DNA from: Kineosporia sp. NBRC 101731
GTDB lineage: Bacteria; Actinomycetota; Actinomycetes; Actinomycetales; Kineosporiaceae
Direction: 5' to 3'
Assembly (NCBI RefSeq): GCF_030269305.1
Contig: NZ_BSTC01000018.1
Span: 1 to 64,000, forward strand
DNA length: 64,000 nucleotides
The translations under genes were made by a program, and so were the position numbers. The notes beneath the pieces are model-generated. The model did not search any database. It saw only the letters and a program-made list of their open reading frames with translations, and was not told the DNA's origin. Below are positions 1 to 9,978 of this stretch, in pieces (position 1 is the first letter of the stretch; the number at the start of each line of letters is the position of its first letter).

Positions 1-59
1 AGGGCGGACAGCGACCGGAGATCGACCTCCGGCCACGCCGACAGCAGAGCTTCTCCCAT
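1..59 (-). CDS. Possible 5' end of a leftward gene (partial)
   Basis: On the minus strand an ATG at 59-57 opens a frame that stays open to the window edge (MGEALLSAWPEVDLRSLSA). A GGAG-like sequence lies about 15 bases upstream, which is rather far. Only 19 codons are visible, so neither coding status nor function can be judged. An imperfect LexA-box-like sequence (TCGAACAGGTGTCC, about 83-96) lies just upstream, but its right half is poor. Confidence 0.25.
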   Translation of the reverse strand, partial: MGEALLSAWPEVDLRSLSA

Positions 60-520
60 GACCGCGCCCCCGCACTCCTGGTTCGAACAGGTGTCCACAG
101 TCTACGTCACTTTTGCGTAGGCAAGACGATTCGCATGTGGAGGGACGCGTGGCGATTTCTGGGATGAGAGGTGGCTCGGGTTAATTGGAAAGATTCATTT
201 TGCAAGAGTTTTCGAGCTTGTGAAGTCGAGGCGAGGGTGCTGTAGTAGTCGGGACGGATTCGAACACACTTGCGAACGAGGCGGGTGATGCTTTGCGGAG
301 GTGGCTATCTTGGTCGGATGCCGACTGATCGGTCGCTTGATCGGTTGTGGCGGGGTGGGGTGGCGCGGACTACGCGATGCTCTGCTGGCATCGGGACTGC
401 AATGGGGTCGTCGCCAACGAGTCAGCTACTTGAGAGTTATCTATAGCCTCACTGTGATTGGGCTTTTAATTGATCTATACGTAACTTGTTTTATTTAAAC
501 GGAATTGGAGGAACCTGGCC
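60..520. other. Intergenic region upstream of the kinase-like gene
   Basis: I see no convincing gene in this 460-bp stretch. A 65-codon open frame at 301-498 has no good ribosome binding site, an unusual composition and no recognisable motif. The last 100 bases (about 415-505) are clearly more AT-rich than the surroundings and probably hold the promoter of the gene starting at 521. I could not fix -35 and -10 boxes with confidence. A GGAGG at 507-511 serves as the ribosome binding site for the GTG at 521. Confidence 0.5.
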
Positions 521-1855
<1,335 letters not shown>

Positions 1856-1869
1856 AGATGAACCGGGGC

Positions 1870-2523
1870 TCAGGCTTCCAAGCTCACCCAAAGAGCCTGG
1901 GCCGGTTCCGGGCCACGGTTGACGATGCGGTGCGGCCGGGACGACAGGTAGGCGATCGAGTCACCGGGGTTGAGGGTGTGCACGTCGCCGTCCAGCTCGA
2001 CGGTGAGCTGCCCGGAGATCAGCACACCGACCTCACGACCGTCGGAGTGCTCGGGTACCCCAGAACTGGCACCACCCGGAACGTACTGCTGCACAGTCAT
2101 CTCCACCCCGGCCCGCGGGTCGCGGTACGCGATGCGGTGCACCCCGCCGGCTCCCGTGGTGGCCGTCACCTGCTCGTCGACGCGGGTCACGGGGGAGCGG
2201 GTGACCTCGTCACCGGGCCCGAACAGGTCGGACATGTGTACGCCGAGCGCGGTCGACACCGACACCAGGGTGCCCACCGACGCACTGGCCAGGCCACGCT
2301 CCACCATGCTGAGCATCGAGACGCTGACCCCGGTGCGGTCGGCGAGCGATTTCAGGGTGAGGTTCTGCTGCTTGCGCAGCAGCCGTACGCGTGCGCCCAT
2401 CATCCGGATGGTCCGTTCGGCCTCGAAACTGCCCGCCGGTCTGCTGGCCGGCACCGTGCGTGCCTGCGCGATCGGCCTGACTGTTCCGGGAACCCCCGCG
2501 TCCGCCATTTTCGTGTCGTCCAT
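1870..2523 (-). CDS. XRE-family transcriptional regulator with C-terminal cupin domain
   Basis: A 217-residue regulator. An HTH_3-type helix-turn-helix covers roughly residues 40-100 (RVRLLRKQQNLTLKSLADRT, then GVSVSMLSMVERG). A cupin_2 barrel follows (GVPEHSDGREVGVLISGQL, then NPGDSIAYLSSRPHRIVN). This XRE-cupin layout is typical of small regulators that sense a metabolite in the cupin and repress neighbouring amino-acid, amine or sugar genes; the ligand here cannot be inferred. The frame is open back to an ATG at 2697, but the 58 extra residues are low quality and exceed the usual family length (about 190-200). I therefore prefer the ATG at 2523, although its GAGAA upstream is weak. The convergent neighbour is the kinase-like gene. 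Confidence 0.85.
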   Translation of the reverse strand: MDDTKMADAGVPGTVRPIAQARTVPASRPAGSFEAERTIRMMGARVRLLRKQQNLTLKSLADRTGVSVSMLSMVERGLASASVGTLVSVSTALGVHMSDLFGPGDEVTRSPVTRVDEQVTATTGAGGVHRIAYRDPRAGVEMTVQQYVPGGASSGVPEHSDGREVGVLISGQLTVELDGDVHTLNPGDSIAYLSSRPHRIVNRGPEPAQALWVSLEA

Positions 2524-2903
2524 TTCTCGCAACGTTGTGAAAACCGGAAATTGTGGCTGGAACGACACGGATCGTGCCACATCCTTCTTCGTTGATGTTC
2601 TTTTCAAGGACACAGCCGGGCAACTTGCGCTCTGGGTAGGCATGTCGTCACTCGTTGCTGATAATTCCGACGGTAAGTGTGGGTGATACGGAGGCAATCG
2701 GGGCGAAATTCATCGGATGAAAGGGTCATTCATGCAGGCCAAAGCCAGCGACGGTTGCGCCACCAGTGGTGATCTTGTCCGGCTGCGATATACGTTCTGT
2801 GACGTCAGACCACTAACCGTGACCGATTAACGTCGGGACGCGGTTTCTGGCCGGGGATGTCGCGGTCCGGGTCTCGGAGCCCGGCCGGAACGGGGGAACA
2901 AGT

Positions 2904-4595
2904 ATGCGGAATCAGCGAGACAGATCCGATGTCAGGACGATTCGCCGGAGTACCGGCTGCCTGGTGGCGGTCGGCCTGGCCGCCGGCTCGGTGTTCGCCG
3001 CCGGGGTGGGGCCGGCCTCGGCCTCCAGCCATCGCGAAGCACCACTGACGGCCGGTGACCCGAAGATCGACAACACGGACGTGTACGCGTTCGTCAGCCC
3101 CGACAAGAGCGACACGGTGACGTTGATCGGCACCTGGATCCCGTTCGAGGAGCCCAACGGCGGCCCGAACTTCTACCCGTTCCAGGACGGCGCGCACTAC
3201 GACATCAACATCGACAATGACGGTGACGCGGTCGCCGACCTGACCTATCGCTGGACCTTCACCACCGAGGACTCCCGCGGCACCGACACGTTCCTCTACG
3301 CGAACGGCCCGGTCACCTCGCTGGACGACGAGAACCTGCTGTTCAAGCAGACCTACACGCTGGAGAAGATCGTGGACGGCGATGTCGCCGGGGCCACCAC
3401 GATCGCCTCCGGTCAGGCCGCGCCCTCGAACATCGGCAACTCGACGATCCCGAACTACGGCAAGCTGCGCACCGCCTCGTTCGAGACGGTCGACGGCGGC
3501 GGCCGGACCTTCGCGGGTCAGTCCGACGACCCGTTCTTCCTCGACCTGCGAGTCTTCGACCTGCTCTACGGCGGCAACCTGAAGAAGGTCGGCACTGACA
3601 CCCTGGCCGGGTACAACGTCAACTCCATCGCCCTTCAGGTGCCCAAGTCGGCGCTGGCGATCAACGGTGACGCCACGAAGAACCCGGTAGTCGGCATCTG
3701 GAGCAGCACCGAGAAGCAGACCATGACGCTGACGCCAGGTCAGGCCGAGGCGAGCGGCGACTACGTGCAGGTGTCCCGGCTGGGGAACCCGCTGGTCAAC
3801 GAGGTGGTCGTACCGGCGGGGCTGAAGGACGCCTTCAACTCGATCAAGCCGGAGACCGACCACACGGTGACGCCGGTGGTGGAGAAGGTGCTCGACCCTG
3901 AGCTGCCTCACCTGCTGAACGCGATCTACAAGCTCAAGATCCCGACCACGCCGCGCAACGACCTGGTCGAGATCTACCTGACCGGGATCGCCAAGAACGC
4001 GCCGACGCTCGACAACTCGACGCCGCCGATCCAGGCCGATCTGAACTCCCAGGTGCTGAACGCAGATGCGGACGCCGCCGAGTTCGTGCCCTCCGAGATG
4101 CTGCGCCTGAACATGGGTGTGCCCTCGGCCAAGAACCCGAACCGGCTCGGCGTCATCGGCGGTGACTTCCAGGGCTTCCCGAACGGTCGCCGGCTCACTG
4201 ACGACGTCATCGACATCTCGCTCCAGGCCGTGGCCGGTGCGGCGCAGTCGGGCAAGATCGTGGCTCCGCTGAAGGACGGCGACAAGGTCGACGTCAACGG
4301 CCAGAAGTTCGGCAAGGTCTTCCCGTACCTGCCGCTGCCGAACACGATGATGACGAACGGCTGGAAGGCCAAGCAGGCGCAGATGGAGTCGGCCTCGGCG
4401 GTCGCGGCACCGGGTGCGTCCGGTGGCCCGTCGGCCTCGGACCCGGCCTCGTCGTTGCTGGGTGGCCAGGCCGGGCAGAGCCTCGCGGGTGGGCTCGGGC
4501 TGCTGTTCGTCAGCGGCGGCGCCCTCGTGCTGGCCCGGGGACGCAAGCTGCGCCCGGGTTCACGGGCTCAGCGTCCCTCGGCTCAGCCGGCCTGA
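2904..4595 (+). CDS. Secreted DUF4331 domain protein
   Basis: A 563-residue exported protein. Residues 1-41 form a long signal peptide (Arg-rich n-region, hydrophobic LVAVGLAAGSVFAAGVG, cleavage after ASA). The mature protein starts SSHREAPLTAGDPKIDNTDV, the hallmark opening of DUF4331, and that domain fills most of it. A C-terminal hydrophobic stretch (about 522-545) followed by Arg/Lys residues looks like a membrane anchor; there is no LPXTG. The molecular role of DUF4331 is not established. The gene sits 12 bp upstream of a TPR gene and, through it, of a NicO-type metal transporter, so the three are probably one operon linked to metal handling at the envelope. The ATG has a purine-rich GGGGGA in front of it. 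Confidence 0.85.
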   Translation: MRNQRDRSDVRTIRRSTGCLVAVGLAAGSVFAAGVGPASASSHREAPLTAGDPKIDNTDVYAFVSPDKSDTVTLIGTWIPFEEPNGGPNFYPFQDGAHYDINIDNDGDAVADLTYRWTFTTEDSRGTDTFLYANGPVTSLDDENLLFKQTYTLEKIVDGDVAGATTIASGQAAPSNIGNSTIPNYGKLRTASFETVDGGGRTFAGQSDDPFFLDLRVFDLLYGGNLKKVGTDTLAGYNVNSIALQVPKSALAINGDATKNPVVGIWSSTEKQTMTLTPGQAEASGDYVQVSRLGNPLVNEVVVPAGLKDAFNSIKPETDHTVTPVVEKVLDPELPHLLNAIYKLKIPTTPRNDLVEIYLTGIAKNAPTLDNSTPPIQADLNSQVLNADADAAEFVPSEMLRLNMGVPSAKNPNRLGVIGGDFQGFPNGRRLTDDVIDISLQAVAGAAQSGKIVAPLKDGDKVDVNGQKFGKVFPYLPLPNTMMTNGWKAKQAQMESASAVAAPGASGGPSASDPASSLLGGQAGQSLAGGLGLLFVSGGALVLARGRKLRPGSRAQRPSAQPA

Positions 4596-4607
4596 TCCGC
4601 CCACCTG

Positions 4608-5963
4608 GTGACGACCCGTTCGCTCACCCCGATCATCGCCGCGGCCGCCGGGGTTCTCCTCCTGGCGGCCGCGGGGGTGTCCGTGCTGAGGAACCCCGAC
4701 AACCCCCACAGCCAGGTCAGCCAGGCACGTCAGGGCAGCCTGGAAAGCCTGGAAAGCCTGGCCGCCGCCCCGTTCGACCATTCACTCACCGGGGCCGTCG
4801 CCCGCACCCAGGCCCATCTGCGGGAGTACCCGAAGGACGCGACCGGCTGGGCCACGCTCGGCGCTGCCTATGTGCAGCAGGCCCGGATCAGCGGTGACCC
4901 CACCTACTACCCGAAGGCCGAGGGTGCGCTGAAAACGTCTCTGGCGCAAAAGCCGCACGAGAACGTCGCCGCGCTGACCGGTCTCGGGGCCCTGGCCAAC
5001 GCCCGGCACGACTTCGCGCAGGCCCTCAACCGGGCCCGCGAGGCCGAGAAGGCCGATCCGTTCGACGCCACCGCCCGAGGGGTGGAGGACGACGCTCTGA
5101 CCCAGCTCGGCGACTACGCCGGTGCCCGCCGGGCGGCCCAGAAGATGCTTGACCTGGCGCCCGGCATCCCGTCGTTCACCCGGGCCTCGTACCACCTCGA
5201 GATGGCCGGCGACGTGAAGGCCGCCGGGCAGGCTCTGGAGCGGGCTCTGGCCGAGGCCTCGCAACCGGCCGACATTGCCTACTGCCGCCGCTATCTCGGT
5301 GAGCTGGCATTCAACGAGGGAGACCCGGCGCAGGCCCTGCGGCACTACCGCGCGGGTCTGAAGGCCGATCCCACCGACGCCTCCCTGATCGCCGGGCGGG
5401 CCCGGGCCCGGGTCGCGACGGGTGACCTGGACGCCGCCCGCACCGACTACGTCACCGTGGTCGCCCGGCTGCCCCTGCCCCAGTACCTGCTGGAGTACGC
5501 CGAGCTGCTCCAGCTGATGCACCGCCCCGACGAGGCCCGGCAGCAGTTCGACCTGATCGACGCCCAGACCCGGCTCCAGGCGGCCAACGGTGTGGTGGAC
5601 GACCTGATGGTCTCCCAGGTGGCCGCCGATCACGGTTCGCCGACCGAGGCGGTACGGTCTGCCCGGGCCGAATGGTCGCGCCGCAAGAGTGTTCTGGTGG
5701 CCGACGCGCTGGCGTGGGCCTTGCACCGGGCCGGAAACGACCAGGAGGCTCAGCGGTACACGCAGGTCGCGGGTCGTCTCGGCTGGCGGAACGCGACCTT
5801 CAGCTACCACCGCGGCATGATCGAGCGGGCGCTGGGCAACCGGGCCGCCGCCCGCACCCATCTGGAACGGGCCCTGCACATCAACCCGTACTTCTCGCCG
5901 GCCGGGTCGAAGCAGGCCGCAGCGGCTCTGGCAGAACTGAAATCACAGAACGGTGGACGATGA
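4608..5963 (+). CDS. TPR-repeat membrane-anchored protein
   Basis: A 451-residue protein with an N-terminal hydrophobic segment (residues 8-27, PIIAAAAGVLLLAAAGVSVL) without a lipobox. It is therefore probably anchored and facing the cell exterior. The rest is a series of tetratricopeptide-like helix pairs, for example ATGWATLGAAYVQQARISGD and DPAQALRHYRAGLKADPTDA. It begins 12 bp after the DUF4331 gene with GTG, and its TGA overlaps the ATG of the nickel transporter (ATGA at 5960-5963), so translational coupling is likely. The TPR scaffold may bring together the DUF4331 protein and the transporter; this is inference from gene order only. Confidence 0.8.
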   Translation: MTTRSLTPIIAAAAGVLLLAAAGVSVLRNPDNPHSQVSQARQGSLESLESLAAAPFDHSLTGAVARTQAHLREYPKDATGWATLGAAYVQQARISGDPTYYPKAEGALKTSLAQKPHENVAALTGLGALANARHDFAQALNRAREAEKADPFDATARGVEDDALTQLGDYAGARRAAQKMLDLAPGIPSFTRASYHLEMAGDVKAAGQALERALAEASQPADIAYCRRYLGELAFNEGDPAQALRHYRAGLKADPTDASLIAGRARARVATGDLDAARTDYVTVVARLPLPQYLLEYAELLQLMHRPDEARQQFDLIDAQTRLQAANGVVDDLMVSQVAADHGSPTEAVRSARAEWSRRKSVLVADALAWALHRAGNDQEAQRYTQVAGRLGWRNATFSYHRGMIERALGNRAAARTHLERALHINPYFSPAGSKQAAAALAELKSQNGGR

Positions 5964-7795
5964 AACGCCTCGTGACGGTTCTCGCCGCCGGTGTGCTGGC
6001 GACCGTGCCACTCCTTCTCGGAGCCGAGGCGGCGCAGGCCCATCCGCTGGGCAACTTCACCGTGAATCACTACGACGGGCTGCGGATCTCACCCGGAACG
6101 ATCCATGATCTGGCCGTCGTCGACACGGCCGAGATCCCGACGGTTCAAGAGCGGCCGATGGTGGACGCGGATCACGACGGAGTCGTGTCGGTCACCGAGC
6201 GCTCCGCCCACGCCGTCCGGTCCTGCGCGGAACTGGCCCTCGCGACCCGCACCGAGGTGGATGGAACCACCGTGTCGTTCTCGGTGCGGCGCAGCGGGTT
6301 CGCGTACCGGCCCGGGGCCGCCGGACTGGAGACCAGCCGGCTGGAGTGCGCCCTGGAGGCGGACCTCCCGGACCTGAGCGGGTCGTCCCGGATCGAGTTC
6401 CGGAACACCTACCGGACCGACCGGGTCGGCTGGCGCGAGATCACGGCCACGGCCGGGGCCGGTGTGCGACTGGCCGCTTCCTCGGTGCCGGCCACGACGG
6501 TCAGCCAGGAGCTGCGGGCCTATCCCGACGACCTGCTCAGCTCGCCCCTCTCCCTGACCACCGCCTCCCTGGAGGTGGTTCCGGGATCGGGAGTCGACGC
6601 GTCCTCTGCTGTTGATCTGCCGACCACCGGAATCCTGGGCCGCTGGACCGGTGCGCTCAGCCAACGCTTCGACGAGCTGGCCGCCACCCGCCACCTGACC
6701 CCGGCGGTGGGGCTGCTCGCCGTGCTGCTGTCCCTGCTGCTCGGCGCCTCCCACGCGGCTCTGCCCGGGCACGGGAAGACCGTGATCGCAGCCTATCTCG
6801 CCGGCCGAAACGGCACCGTGCGCGACGCCCTCACCGTCGGCCTGACCGTGACGGTCACCCACACCGCGGGCGTGATCGTGCTCGGGCTCCTGCTCAGCGC
6901 GGCGGCCGCCGTGGCGGGCGAGACCGTGCTGGCCTACCTCGGCGTGGTCAGTGGGCTGCTGATCGCGGCCGTCGGCGCCGGGCTCCTCGTGGGGGCGATC
7001 CGGGCCCGCCGGTCGATGAAGGACGCGGATGGGCACGTCATCGACCTGACCGAAAGTCCCGATCAGGAAGACGAAACCGGCCACGGACACGGACATGGTC
7101 ATGAGCACGGGCATGGGCACGGCGATATCGGGAGCGAGCAAGTTCCCTCCAACCTTGTCCGTGATCATGCCGACCTTCCCCGGAAGGCGGAGTCATCGGG
7201 GAAGGTTCGCATGATCACGGAAGAAGCCGTGGCGGTCCCCGAAGTCGAGCACGGGCACGGACATGGGCACGGCCACGGACATGGGCACGGCCACGGACAT
7301 GGGCACGGCCACGGACATGGGCACGGCCACGGACATGGGCACGGCCACGGACATGGGCACGGCCACGGACATGGGCACGGCCACGGACATGGCCACGGCC
7401 ACGGCCACAGGTTTTTCGAGCTTGCCACCGCCTCCCGTACACCCCTGGGCCGGATGACCCTGGTGGGTATGGGCGTGGCGGGAGGACTGGTCCCGAGTCC
7501 GTCCGCGCTGGTTGTCCTGCTCGGCGCGATCGGGATGGGGCGGACCTGGTTCGGCATCCTGCTGGTGATCGGTTACGGCGTGGGCATGGCCGGACTGCTC
7601 ACCGCGGTCGGGCTGCTCCTGGTCCGGTTCGCCGACCGGCTGCGCGACGCCGAACACCACAGCGCCCTGCTCAGGTTCCGGATCGCGGGGAACCTGGCAG
7701 GGCACTGGACGCGCTGGGCGCCGTGGGGAACGGCGTCCCTCGTTCTGGTCGTCGGTCTGGCTCTCACCGTGCGAGCCGTGGGACCCCTGATCTAG
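5960..7795 (+). CDS. NicO/RcnA-type nickel/cobalt transporter with very long His-Gly loop
   Basis: A 611-residue protein. A signal peptide (residues 1-27, ending AQAHPLG) precedes an extracytoplasmic domain of about 190 residues. Next come membrane helices carrying the NicO motif HAALPGHGKT, a huge cytoplasmic or periplasmic loop rich in His, and the second half with GGLVPSPSALVVLLGAIGMG. Members export or import Ni2+/Co2+; direction cannot be told from sequence. The ATG at 5960 overlaps the upstream stop and starts a clean signal peptide; the frame is open further upstream inside the TPR gene, but that is shadow. The loop contains roughly 30 His-Gly pairs encoded by an 18-bp tandem repeat, interrupted by a non-His segment encoded by a 64-bp palindrome (7158-7221). 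Confidence 0.85.
   Translation: MKRLVTVLAAGVLATVPLLLGAEAAQAHPLGNFTVNHYDGLRISPGTIHDLAVVDTAEIPTVQERPMVDADHDGVVSVTERSAHAVRSCAELALATRTEVDGTTVSFSVRRSGFAYRPGAAGLETSRLECALEADLPDLSGSSRIEFRNTYRTDRVGWREITATAGAGVRLAASSVPATTVSQELRAYPDDLLSSPLSLTTASLEVVPGSGVDASSAVDLPTTGILGRWTGALSQRFDELAATRHLTPAVGLLAVLLSLLLGASHAALPGHGKTVIAAYLAGRNGTVRDALTVGLTVTVTHTAGVIVLGLLLSAAAAVAGETVLAYLGVVSGLLIAAVGAGLLVGAIRARRSMKDADGHVIDLTESPDQEDETGHGHGHGHEHGHGHGDIGSEQVPSNLVRDHADLPRKAESSGKVRMITEEAVAVPEVEHGHGHGHGHGHGHGHGHGHGHGHGHGHGHGHGHGHGHGHGHGHGHGHGHGHGHRFFELATASRTPLGRMTLVGMGVAGGLVPSPSALVVLLGAIGMGRTWFGILLVIGYGVGMAGLLTAVGLLLVRFADRLRDAEHHSALLRFRIAGNLAGHWTRWAPWGTASLVLVVGLALTVRAVGPLI
7158..7221. repeat. Palindromic hairpin element, copy A (in frame inside the nickel transporter gene)
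   Basis: The arms 7158-7182 and 7197-7221 are inverted repeats matching at 23 of 25 positions, with a 14-base loop. The outer part is CGTGATCATGC and the inner part CCTTCCCCG. The same architecture recurs at 13597-13680, 25248-25330 and 43336-43395. Here it lies in the coding frame and encodes a non-histidine peptide that splits the His-Gly loop, which suggests insertion of an element into a tolerant linker. Confidence 0.85.
7247..7410 (+). repeat. 18-bp tandem repeat encoding the His-Gly loop
   Basis: The unit GGACATGGGCACGGCCAC (six codons, GHGHGH-type) is repeated about eight times almost without change, with shorter partial units at both ends. An earlier, less regular His-rich stretch lies at about 7078-7125. 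Such near-identical copies point to recent expansion by slippage or unequal recombination, so copy number is likely to vary. Confidence 0.9.
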
Positions 7796-7802
7796 CCAGA
7801 CA

Positions 7803-8797
<995 letters not shown>

Positions 8798-8801
<4 letters not shown>

Positions 8802-8917
8802 TGCTCTTCACCGTCCTGCTCGACAGCTGCCGCCGCGTCAGCGGGCACCGAGGCGGGCGATCCGTAGTAATACGTGATGCGCCTGCCGTCGTCCATGGTC
8901 GTCTCGTCGCGGATCAT
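8798..8917 (-). CDS. 39-codon ORF overlapping galT start; GalT N-terminal-like segment
   Basis: An ATG at 8917 (GGTGG upstream) encodes 39 residues, MIRDETTMDDGRRITYYYGS and then an Ala/Glu-rich end. Its TGA (8800-8798) overlaps the GTG of galT. A good promoter (8936-8964) lies directly upstream and would start the mRNA about a dozen bases before this ATG, so this looks like the true 5' end of the galT message. The DDGRRITYYY stretch resembles the LADGRELIYFD-like segment I recall from intact actinobacterial GalT N-termini. It may be a real split gene, an ancestral frameshift or a sequencing indel. Confidence 0.55.
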
Positions 8918-8935
8918 CGCCACCGCAAACCCTCG

Positions 8936-8964
8936 CTAATCGCTGGTCCTGACTCTGCTGTCAA
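8936..8964 (-). promoter_or_regulatory. Candidate galT promoter
   Basis: Read on the minus strand, TTGACA (8964-8959), a 17-base spacer and GATTAG (8941-8936) form a good sigma-70/HrdB-like promoter. It lies about 19 bases upstream of the ATG at 8917, in the gap between the deoR-type gene and galT. Start-site mapping would be needed to confirm it. Confidence 0.55.
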
Positions 8965-9013
8965 GACTCGAACATAATCTGTCACGATCGATCGGAAAGT
9001 GACAACAGGTGCG

Positions 9014-9799
9014 TCACTCCTCCACCTCGTCGGCGCACTGCGCCACCAGTACCTCGGTCCCTGTCGTACGGAACTGATCGATCGCGTCCCCCGCCGTGCG
9101 GTCACTGGTGACCAGGTGCCCGATCTGGTCGGACGGCACCGTCTGCGCCATCGTCTCCAGGCCGATCTTGGTGTGGTCGGCCAGCACCACGATCTCCTCG
9201 GCCGCCGCGGCCATCGCCCGGTCCATCCCGGCCACCACCAGATTGGGTGTCGACAGCCCGCGCTCCGGAGTGAGCCCGTTGCCGGACATGAACACCCGCC
9301 GCACCCGCATCCCGGACAGGGCCTGCTCGGCCACCGACCCGACCAGTGCGTAGATCGACCCGCGCAGCGTGCCGCCGGTCATCACCACCTCGATCCCGCG
9401 GGAGCGGGCCAGCTCCTGCGCCACCAAGACCGAGTTGGTCATCACGGTGAGCTCGCGGAACCCGGCCAGATGCCGTGCGAAGGCCTGCGTGGTGGTGCCG
9501 GCGCCGACGCAGATCGCGTCGCCCTCCTCCACCAGGCCCGCGGCCAGCGCCCCGATCGCGACCTTTTCCCGGGCCGCCACCACGGACTTCTCCGAGTAGC
9601 TGGGCTCGTGATTCAGGCCACCGGTGGAGACGGCGCCGCCGTGCCGCCGGTCGAGCAGCCCCTGCGACTCCAGCAGCCGCAGGTCGCGGCGCACCGTGAC
9701 CTCGGAACTGCTCACGACCCTGGCGAGTTCACGCAGGGAAACCGCGCCGTTGGCCCGGACCAGCTCGAGAATCTTCTGGCGGCGCTCATCGGCGAACAT
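9014..9799 (-). CDS. DeoR/GlpR-family sugar-responsive repressor
   Basis: A 261-residue regulator. The N-terminal DeoR helix-turn-helix (FADERRQKILELVRANGAVS, then LRELARVVSSSEVTVRRDL) is followed by the DeoRC sugar-phosphate-binding fold with GAGTTTQAFARHL and VMTNSVLVAQEL. These proteins bind phosphorylated sugars and release DNA. It lies between galT (same strand, downstream) and divergent galK, so control of galactose genes is the natural guess. The divergent spacer carries three phased 21-bp repeats that fit as operators. The ATG at 9799 places the helix-turn-helix at the expected distance from the N-terminus. Confidence 0.9.
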   Translation of the reverse strand: MFADERRQKILELVRANGAVSLRELARVVSSSEVTVRRDLRLLESQGLLDRRHGGAVSTGGLNHEPSYSEKSVVAAREKVAIGALAAGLVEEGDAICVGAGTTTQAFARHLAGFRELTVMTNSVLVAQELARSRGIEVVMTGGTLRGSIYALVGSVAEQALSGMRVRRVFMSGNGLTPERGLSTPNLVVAGMDRAMAAAAEEIVVLADHTKIGLETMAQTVPSDQIGHLVTSDRTAGDAIDQFRTTGTEVLVAQCADEVEE

Positions 9800-9831
9800 C
9801 CGGCGAGCATAGACCGGACAGGTGGAAGAAC

Positions 9832-9893
9832 GGTCCTAACCGATCAGAAGAAGGTCCAACCCGATCAACATCAGGTTCAAGAGCAGTCATAAT
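9832..9893. promoter_or_regulatory. Three phased 21-bp repeats, likely DeoR-type operators
   Basis: The sequences GGTCCTAACCGATCA (9832), GGTCCAACCCGATCA (9853) and the weaker GGTTCAAGAGCAGTCA (9874) begin exactly 21 bases apart, two helical turns. They lie in the 179-bp spacer between the divergent DeoR-type gene and galK. Direct repeats on one helix face are typical of DeoR-family operators. Confidence 0.5.
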
Positions 9894-9978
9894 CTGGTGT
9901 AGCCCGAGCTCGTGGGCCACGATGTGGGCCCGAGCAGAACCGTGCCGTTGACCGTGCACCCGTCGCCGAAGGCGTGTC

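Noticed and set aside
81-98. LexA/SOS-box-like sequence (TTCGAACAGGTGTCC)
   Set aside because: The right half differs at several positions from the actinobacterial consensus and the downstream gene is not identifiable, so it is only mentioned as a possibility.
301-498. 65-codon ORF upstream of the kinase-like gene
   Set aside because: No good ribosome binding site, atypical codon use and no recognisable motif; it overlaps the AT-rich likely promoter.
7247-7410. Regular short repeats that could suggest a CRISPR array
   Set aside because: Units are 18 bp, contiguous, without spacers, and in frame within a transporter gene.
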